Shown here: in pieces, positions 56,913 to 64,000 of the stretch
Position numbering within the stretch: position 1 is the stretch's first letter
How the letters are laid out: each line of letters starts with the position of its first letter
From: Margaritispora aquatica
Taxonomy: Eukaryota; Ascomycota; Leotiomycetes; Helotiales; Discinellaceae
Direction of reading: 5' to 3'
NCBI GenBank assembly: GCA_007644065.1
Contig: VJWN01000008.1
Span: 1,738,411-1,802,410, forward strand
Length of the DNA stretch: 64,000 bases
Notes under the pieces: generated by a model
Seen by the model: only the letters and a program-made list of their open reading frames with translations
Database searches by the model: none
Told to the model about the DNA's origin: nothing
Translations under genes and position numbers: made by a program

Positions 56913-59900
56913 ATGATTTGGTGGTTGCTCTACCCATTACGAGGGTATGCTATTACCCCTCCGCAAACTCCCCAACGACTTGTGAGAATCCAATACTGAG
57001 TCATAACAGCACATTTCAGCCGCCGAAGCTTGAGCCAAAGCATCCTATTCGAAATGCGTTCACGAGTCTTGGGATTGATGCCGCACGCCATCCTGTCATT
57101 ACCATCATGATCTCGGTCTTCGTGGCCGCCACTCTTTGCATTCCATTTCCATTCCTTTACACGAATGACTTTGTAAATGGCTCTTCCAATCTGCCACATC
57201 ATGTATGGACTTCGGCGCAGCCATATGAGGGGGATGTAAATACTGTACCGGATGTCGTTATGCGAACAGTTTGGGTGCATGGTATGATTTTGAGGTCGAT
57301 TTGAAGAGTGGCATTGACAATTGGCAGGCAGCTATATGAAAGCCTTGGAAAAGGATGTGCTCGCAAGTGCCCTTAGCATACAAGATGAGCTACTCGGTCC
57401 AACTATTGAGTTCAATCCACGAAGGGCCTTGAATGGGCAGCATGTGATAAAATCGACCACAAATCTGACACCAGAGGCCCGAGATACCTTTCATGCAAGC
57501 AATGGATTAACAAACTCGTCCTGGTTTTTCCATTCGCCATTGCAATATTGGTCATGCTCATTGGATCGTATAAATAAGGACCACGATATCATGACCACCG
57601 TCAACGAAGCATCTCGTCAATCTACATCGGTGAATATCACTTTGCGACACTCTATTGTCTTCAGTGGGAAACGCTTTGAAGACCATCGCCTCGTAGCCGC
57701 GGACTCACTTGTCATCACTCTAGTCCATATGCTGGATTCGCCTGTAGGCGCGCAGTGGGAAAGAAAAGCACGAGAATTGGAGCTTGGAGGCTCACTTGAA
57801 TGGCATATTCACCATGATGATTCGCCTGCTAGTACACTGTACGAGTTTCAATTTCGCCCCCTCTCTGGAACAGAACATTTCCAGCTTGCTGTCGCATACG
57901 CGACTATGACTTGGTATTTCTGCATCCAACTGTCAAAACTTCATGCCCTGAAGTCTCGACTTGGCCTTGTCTTCACAGTAGTGATGCAACTTCTATTTTC
58001 AACCACATCGAGTTTTGTTATATGTGCGATATTGAAAATTGACTTGTCCCAACTACCTCGAGAAGCATATCCGCTTGTCATTGTTCCTGTGGGACTTGGA
58101 AACATCTTCGACTTTATCAATGCAGTGATCGCCACTTCTCCTCGTTGGCCTCCAGCAAACAGGATCGGTGAGGCTATTGGTCTGCAAGGACCAATCATGC
58201 TCGCTACAATCGCAGAGTATTTACTTTTCCTATGGGTCTTACCTCGAGCAACGGGTAGTTACTACTCTTCTCCAGTCATGGCTTTCTGCAAATTTGCATC
58301 ATTGGCCTTAGTCTTCAACTTTTTCTTCATGATGACTCTTCTGATTCCAGTCATTAGCGTTGATATACAGAGAACAGAACTAAACGATTCGCTTAACCGA
58401 GCCACAGTGCAGACTTCTGTAGCTGGTGGCGAATTTCAACCTAGACAAAGTTGGCTGTCCGCAATGATTTTCTGGCGTAAAGGCATACCTATCTCCACCA
58501 GAATTGCAGGACAGGTGGTTTTGATAGGATCTATCATCATATTCCAATGGCACTTCCAAGACGTGATGCTTGCAGTCTCAGGACTATTCCCATTCGCTGG
58601 TCATCGTTCTCGTCAATTGCCACAGCCGTCTACTTCGGCCTCTCTGCTGTCAGTTGACATTCATCAAGCTAGATCACCAACGGCATGGCTTCGGATGCAA
58701 GACCACGAAACGGCTCGTGAGCTGATTCAGGTCATCAAGCCACATGCACATAGCTACATAGCTCGAGTACACAAGCCATTAACATTTATTTTGAATGGCT
58801 CAGACAGGACTCCTAACCAGTTTGGAGTTCGTCCTTTCCTCCCAGCAGCCTATGATTTCGCGCGCAATCATATGAAGCTTTTTATCCTCGCTATTACTAT
58901 CACGGTAGCAGCTGTGGCGGTGTTTATGAATTATTTATTGTGGGATGAGTTGCCAGAATCAGATGATGAGGACAAACACATGGATGATCCATTGCTATCC
59001 GTCATTACTCTCGATAAAGGCCATGAACTGGATATTTTGTACTTGGCAGCTTCAAGAGATGGCGTTGTGGCTACTGTAGGACTGGATAGACGCATTCAGA
59101 TATGTGATGTCCGCCAAGGAGCCTCAAGCTATACGATTCAGGAGATGGGGCCTCAAATTAATCCATTTCCAGTGCTAGCAATCTGTATCGACAACGACTC
59201 TAACTGGTTGGCTCTCCTGTCCGCCCAAGATCGAGTATTCTTGTGGAATATACCCGAGAAAAGATGGGGGCCTTCGATGGAAGTACAAGTCAAGCGGAGA
59301 AAACTAGCTGCTTTCTTCTTTGGGTACGACAATGAAGAGATTATTGACCCAGTCGTCGTCGTGAGACAAAATGGGTGGATGTCGGAGCTGCGAGTCGAAC
59401 AAAATTGTCAGAAGGAGATACGAATTTGTCATAGTCCATTGGTGTCGGTGCGACAACATTATGAGAAGTCCAATTCGACATCTTCGAATCCACCTCCAAG
59501 GATAATTACCTCGTCGAAGAAAGGATGTGTTCATGTTGCCTCGTATCTAACGCAGGAATGGACATCTGACGGGCTCAACATTTCTGATCCTACTGATGAT
59601 CCAGAGATTCTATCTGTCCACCCTTTGCCTGTCCTAAGTGCATTCCTGGCGGTTCGGAATCACACCGTAGATCTAGTGGACCTTCTGACATCCAAAGTTA
59701 CCCATACATTCGCTACAAAACCGATAAAACAGGGATCACTGCGGTGTTTTCATTCAAGTCGCCGAAGACCACAATGTGGATCCGTTGGCTTAGCGAATTT
59801 AACCTTGGCCTATACTAGTCTCGAGACTGGAAATTGTGTGGTACAGTCATATCTTCCACAGCGAGAAGGAGACACGATTTGCTTTCGCGATCCTTACACG

Positions 59901-60416
59901 CCTGGCAGCAGAACATGCTGTCTTTGGCGAGAGACAGTCGAGAAGAGATACGAAGTGGAGAATCCAGGAAAATGGGAGGCTCTGCCAGTCGGGTACATCG
60001 TCGGAATCCGAAAGCACGACTTTGAATCCACGTCGCTACCAAGCTCTCCGCTTTCACATTCGCCAAACTCTGGTCTCCGTCGTCGCCTTTCGCAGCACCA
60101 AACACTATCAATGGAAAAGCAGGAAGACACCTATGAAGTGTGGTCCTTGTCAGGACGAGGCGACGAGTCAACATGTCCCCTCTTTAAGGCCGATGAGAGA
60201 CATCACCTTTTCAATAGCACTCTGGGAGACCTCGAAAAAATGGGCACTCGGAGTATTGCAGTATCGTTGGGAGACGTTGTGAAAGTTATCACAGTTGGTA
60301 ACATAAAGTTTGACGGAACAAGAAGTGAGCACGAGGATGATGCCTTCGTGGGAATGACTGCAGTACCTTTGAGAAAGAAGAAAGCATCTTTGCATAAAGG
60401 CAAGAAATACACTTAG
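56913..60416 (+). CDS. SCAP homologue: sterol-sensing escort of SREBP
   Basis: Three exons (56913-56944, 57010-57281, 57328-60416) give 1,130 aa. Exon 1 encodes MIWWLLYPLRG, and the AACAG acceptor (not the CAG at 57018) keeps frame into TFQPPKLEPKHPIRNAF. The first membrane helix is VITIMISVFVAATL (about residue 50). A luminal loop leads to the sterol-sensing domain at about 285-450 (AYATMTWYFCIQLSKL; VIVPVGLGNIFDFINAV; FFFMMTLLIPVISVDIQ). A later helix (LFILAITITVAAVAVFMNYL) precedes a cytosolic WD40-like region (LYLAASRDGVVATVGLDRRI; WLALLSAQDRVFLWNI). In fungi SCAP holds SREBP (SrbA) in the ER and releases it when sterol or oxygen falls, controlling ergosterol and hypoxia genes. No MELADL COPII motif is obvious. 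Confidence 0.92.
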
Positions 60417-61358
60417 GTGGCGTTGGGACAATACGATCGAATGTAGTGATCATCGATCTGAGAATTTATTACGATACCCATGGTATAGGCTTTGGCGTTT
60501 TGGTTTGGTCTTGGGATAGATGGAATGAGGGACGAAATAACCTTTTCGCCGAAGCTCGGCTTATACACTGATGGTTGTACACCAAAGAATGTGTAGTGAG
60601 CTTGTCTACGCGTGACGAGTCTTTCAGCGAAGAATATAGAATTAAGTAAGGGAAGCGAATTGATGTTGAAGCTAGGTATGACCCTGCGCCCACCTACATG
60701 ATCATTGCCTTCTTTGACACACGAGATACTATCAATTATGCGACTAGTAACGATGAAGCTTATGTGGCAGTACTTTCGGTATCATGATAATCTTCGGTAT
60801 ACTACATGCTGGTACAATAAAAATCGTTGGGCTAAATGGCGTTATTAAAACACACCCCTTTCTCCATGAACGCTTGTGGTTAAGCAGTGCTGAGTCACGA
60901 GTGTTCCTGAAAACTCCCAGATTGGTTTGATCACAGTGCAATTATTGGTGGGGTTTTGTCTCAGAACGGATAAGAGCTTAAAGTCTAATAGAAAGCACAC
61001 AATCGCGATCCGTGGTTCGGATCAGGAATCTGTCAGTGCGTCGATGCCTCCTCATTTCACGTCTCAGACCTGAACCCAATCTTGACACTAGAAGTTCTAC
61101 TTGAGAAGAATTCAAAACCTTCAGGCCAGCTGGCAGCAGAGAATAACGGGCGAATAAGCACATCTTCTTCTAGCTTTATCAAAAACCTTCTAGCGGTAGA
61201 ACAAGCTAGTTATTCAGCACCAGTTAAACTTAAGATTGCCGGTCAATGCGTTGATATCACGATTTTGTCAATCCATTTCCTTCAAATCGTTTTACTTGAA
61301 GGGCATCACGCCCAAATAGCAACGAGTTACAATAGAGAAAAATCCCAATTGAAGGAAA
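60417..61358. other. Intergenic, 0.9 kb
   Basis: SCAP 3' flank and promoter of the DUF3425 gene. Nothing distinctive. Confidence 0.5.
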
Positions 61359-63082
61359 ATGTCAGGAGAAGTCTCTAAAGCAAATATATCGAAGAGGAGG
61401 ACGAAGGAGCCCGGTACTGAACGTCCGTCACGAGTCAAACGGACTGCTGCCCAGCTTGCCCATCTAGAAGACTTGGTAGAAGAGAAGAAGCCAGGCAGCC
61501 TGTATGGATTTTTTTCAGTCTTCGAGCTGAATGCTCCGCCATCGAACTCCACGGAGGGCCGGTTTCCAGTCGATGCCAAGGCCAAAACTACGCGATCATC
61601 ATCCTCCTCCTCCTCAACACCCATGTCAAGTTCTGAGAGCATTCCAAACAACGCGAAGCAGGATTTTATGACCAATAACGCCGAGATCTTCTATACCCAG
61701 CGGCCAAACAACGCGACAACTCTGAACCCTATCATCAGCAGAAATGGGATTCAGTCTCTCACTGTCCATTGTCCTTCGTCAGATTTATGCGCTAACAGAA
61801 CAGCTGGCGTGCTGTGTGGTACGTTAGATACTTCGGTATCGATTCCCACCATTCACCACTCAGACCATTCATTTTCGCCATCCAGCAACATGAAGACCAT
61901 TCCTCGATATTCATCTTTTCCATCACTACAAAATTCACTTCCCATCCGCTCAAACACAACTGATGGGACTTCATACAACGATAACCTGTCACCGTCCAAA
62001 AACCAGGTCAATTCCATGACTGTACATGATACAAGAGCCGATGTTTTGTCCGAAGAGTTCCCCATCATGGAAGAGAGCTGGAAATGGTCAAGCCGCTTCA
62101 TGCTCTCAGGCCCCAGAGGCTCGGAGCTCGCCAGACTCGAGGACTGCCTCAGTGAAGACATTCCCATTCGAGCTATTCTTTATGGATGGGATTCCATCGG
62201 TGAGAGGTGGGAGTTACCGCCTTTTTGGCAGATTATTAGAATGCTGGATGAGACTATGTTTCACCTGTATGGACCTATTGAGAGGCTGGGTGTGTTTTGG
62301 AACACACATTTGTTGATGAGGTATCATTCTGATCCGACGCCACAGAGGGCAACGACTTTGCCAAAATTCTTTAACGCCGAGTGAGTTTTGAGAGGATTGT
62401 GTGGATATTGATGCCGAAATATGCTAATTAGGCCAGGAGTGTCGATTTCGAAGGCGACTATTATATTGGCAACTTCCTGCCATGGTAAGATTCACTCGTC
62501 TCGCCTACTGAAAGGGGTTTAAAACTGATAGCATAAAGGCCCAGCATTCGCGAGATGACTAAGAACCCATTGCATCCATGTCGCTCGAAAAAATGGTTTC
62601 AAAAGGACCTTCAGACGCTGAAGCTACTATGGCCATACAGACTCGAGGACTGCTTCACTCGGAGTACGGATACGGGACTTCTTAAACTCAGCGCCGAATT
62701 CAGTGAGCGCGCGCATGATCTGAATTGCTGGACCTTTGGGCCTGATATGTACGAGGAGTATCCGATCGTTATTGGAGCCGCGCCAAGCAGAGGGATGATT
62801 CCCGGGGCGCCAGGTTTGGTAGGTATGAGGGGTGCTGTGGTTGAGAGGGGAAAGAGGCCGGTGAGGAGGTGTGTCGAGCTTCAGCATTGGGAACATGCAG
62901 GTGATGGGGAGAGAAGAGTTGAAGAAGTCGTGGACAGTTCTAATGGAGAGGCGCAGAGGAAGAAGGCGGTACAGGATGGGATTGGAACTATGGTGGAGCA
63001 GTACGGTCTTGATTACCAGAATTTGCATTGGAGAGAGGAACAGAGGGATGGCAGGAAGGTTATGTACTTTACTCTCTGGTGA
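61359..63082 (+). CDS. DUF3425 regulator lacking a clear bZIP domain
   Basis: Three exons (61359-62380, 62437-62484, 62539-63082) give 537 aa. Introns are 56 nt (GTGAGT, ATGCTAAT branch, GGCCAG acceptor) and 54 nt (GTAAGA, AACTGAT branch, ATAAAG acceptor). The N-terminus is basic (SKRRTKEPGTERPSRVKR), then Ser/Asn/Pro-rich and disordered to about residue 235. The C-terminal part is a DUF3425 domain: RAILYGWDSIGERW, PPFWQIIRMLDETMFHLYG, RLGVFWNTHLLMRY, LPWPSIREMTKNP, LKLLWPYRLEDCF, and LNCWTFGPDMYEEYP. DUF3425 normally follows a bZIP domain in fungal transcription factors. Here the Nx7R basic region and leucine repeat are not evident, so it may bind DNA poorly or act through partners. It follows SCAP on the same strand. 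Confidence 0.8.
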
Positions 63083-63539
63083 ATGAAGCTATCTTCTCTC
63101 ATTTGCGAACCATCCTTTGGTCGATACAGCGAGAACACGCAATTTAGGAATTTCTAAACGGCTCGTGTTGACAATAGGCGTGTTACCGAGCCGTAAGCAA
63201 GAGATATTCGAGGAAGACAGTACGTCTCAGCAAGTCAGCATGGAGAGAATGATACTGGGTGTTAACCATGATGAAGGTTATGAAAAATTGTTTGAATCAC
63301 CTTCTCAAGTTAGCACGAACTCAGCCAAAAGTACTATAACCAGCTGTTGCAAGACCCAGCAAAGTATAGCTAATTGTTGATCAAGATGCCACCTTAGAGG
63401 GGCTTTCGATGTTGTGAAAGTGGCCATCATACTGAACATAATAATTCTGCTGCAGCCAGAAATCACATCCTTTAGATCAAAAGTAACAGCATCGTCGTAA
63501 TATATATCAAAGAAATCAATTTCTAGGTTGCTTAGGACA
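63083..63539. other. Convergent 3' region
   Basis: Between DUF3425 and the opposing zinc-finger gene. It may contain further coding sequence of that gene: if 63523-63571 is an intron (GTATAT donor, CCTAG acceptor), the frame continues to 63305. Confidence 0.4.
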
Positions 63540-64000
63540 CTACTGACCGCCCGCGCCGAAATCCAATATACTCGACGCCGCCCTCGAGACAGGTCTTTCA
63601 ACGTCAATAACACGCGAATGCGTGTCTATTACCACCATCTCTACTTTATCCCTCATCGGTTCATCTCCCCGAGATGAAGTTGCCCCTCGTGTGCACTCTA
63701 GCTTACTTGAAACACAAGCCGGACACGGCGTTTGGTCTTCGCACTTCAGCCTGTGGCGACTACAACTCTCGCAAGCTATCTGAGTGCGTTTTGTTACGGT
63801 AGGAGTGACGTGTAGTGCGAGGCGTCGTTTGAGAATATCGCTGTGTTTGTCAGTCCCAGAGTCAAATGTATTAATTTGAGTTTTGGTAGGTCACCTGCGG
63901 GCAAATTCTTTCGGACAGATATGACATTTGTACAATTTCTCTGGATTGTGTCCTTGTTCATGCCGAGATAGATGCTCGCGACGGAGGAAGCTCTTGTTGC
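63540..64000 (-). CDS. C2H2 and Zn(II)2Cys6 transcription factor, 3' part
   Basis: The gene runs off the right edge on the minus strand. Exons are 63895-64000 and 63540-63840, with a 54-nt intron (63841-63894; GTGACC donor, GACTGACA branch, ACACAG acceptor). The first exon gives the end of one finger and the next C2H2 unit (FLRREHLSRHEQGHNPEK, LYKCHICPKEFARR). The second exon carries a full Zn2Cys6 motif (ACESCSRHRLKCEDQTPC, PACVSSKLEC; spacing 2-6-5-2-6). After this it reads a Gly/Ser/Val-rich tail to TAG at 63540-63542, unusually soon for a factor that normally has a fungal regulatory domain. The extended model above (to 63305) adds 72 residues but no recognised domain. The target is unknown. 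Confidence 0.8.

Overview
The window is nuclear DNA of a filamentous ascomycete (Pezizomycotina). I suspect Leotiomycetes/Helotiales from the general look of Ssd1 and SCAP, but the genus cannot be read from the sequence. Evidence is the gene content (Ssd1, a MEP-type ammonium permease, SCAP, a HET-domain protein, CFEM-like and AA1-like secreted proteins, a DUF3425 regulator, a Zn(II)2Cys6 regulator) and the introns: 44-124 nt, GT-AG, with CTAAC/CTGAC/CTAAT branch sites just before the acceptor. All multi-exon models were built by hand from splice sites and checked for reading frame. No virus, transposon, CRISPR array or operon is visible.

Layout. 1-348: 5' end of an unrecognised coiled-coil gene (minus). 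2.8-7.3 kb: SSD1 (plus), a five-exon RNB-family RNA-binding protein behind a leader full of short tandem repeats. 10.3-16.6 kb: three plus-strand genes (secreted ferritin-like protein, class-1A-type dihydroorotate dehydrogenase, CFEM-like membrane protein). 18.2-22.1 kb: HAD phosphatase and MARVEL-type membrane protein (minus); the latter diverges from a DHA2-type MFS transporter at 23.1 kb. 25.6 kb: alpha/beta hydrolase. 28.0-30.2 kb: HET-domain protein (minus). 30.7-31.9 kb: 3-ketosphinganine reductase, ending 50 bp from an opposing coiled-coil gene. 33.7-34.2 kb: a Lys-rich gene that long-ORF methods miss and that carries an in-frame stop. 36.4-42.8 kb: ammonium permease, a divergent SDHA-like flavoprotein and a FAD oxidoreductase, all with very short introns. 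43.5 kb: an intron-containing tRNA-Leu. 43.6-48.2 kb: nearly gene-free apart from one tiny secreted-protein candidate. 48.2-54.2 kb: DUF4202 protein, RTA1-like protein, NAD(P)-binding protein, EthD-domain protein and AA1-like secreted protein. 56.9-60.4 kb: SCAP. 61.4-63.1 kb: DUF3425 regulator. 63.5-64.0 kb: end of a C2H2 plus Zn2Cys6 regulator.

Most genes are independent housekeeping or accessory loci. Possible functional groupings, all inferred, are the RTA1/NAD(P)-binding/EthD/AA1 run at 49-54 kb and SCAP with its DUF3425 neighbour. The least expected items are the interrupted Lys-rich gene, the divergent SDHA-like paralogue, the kinase-site and docking-motif array in Ssd1 with a leader that may bind Ssd1 itself, and several in-frame, stop-free introns that hide inside single ORFs.
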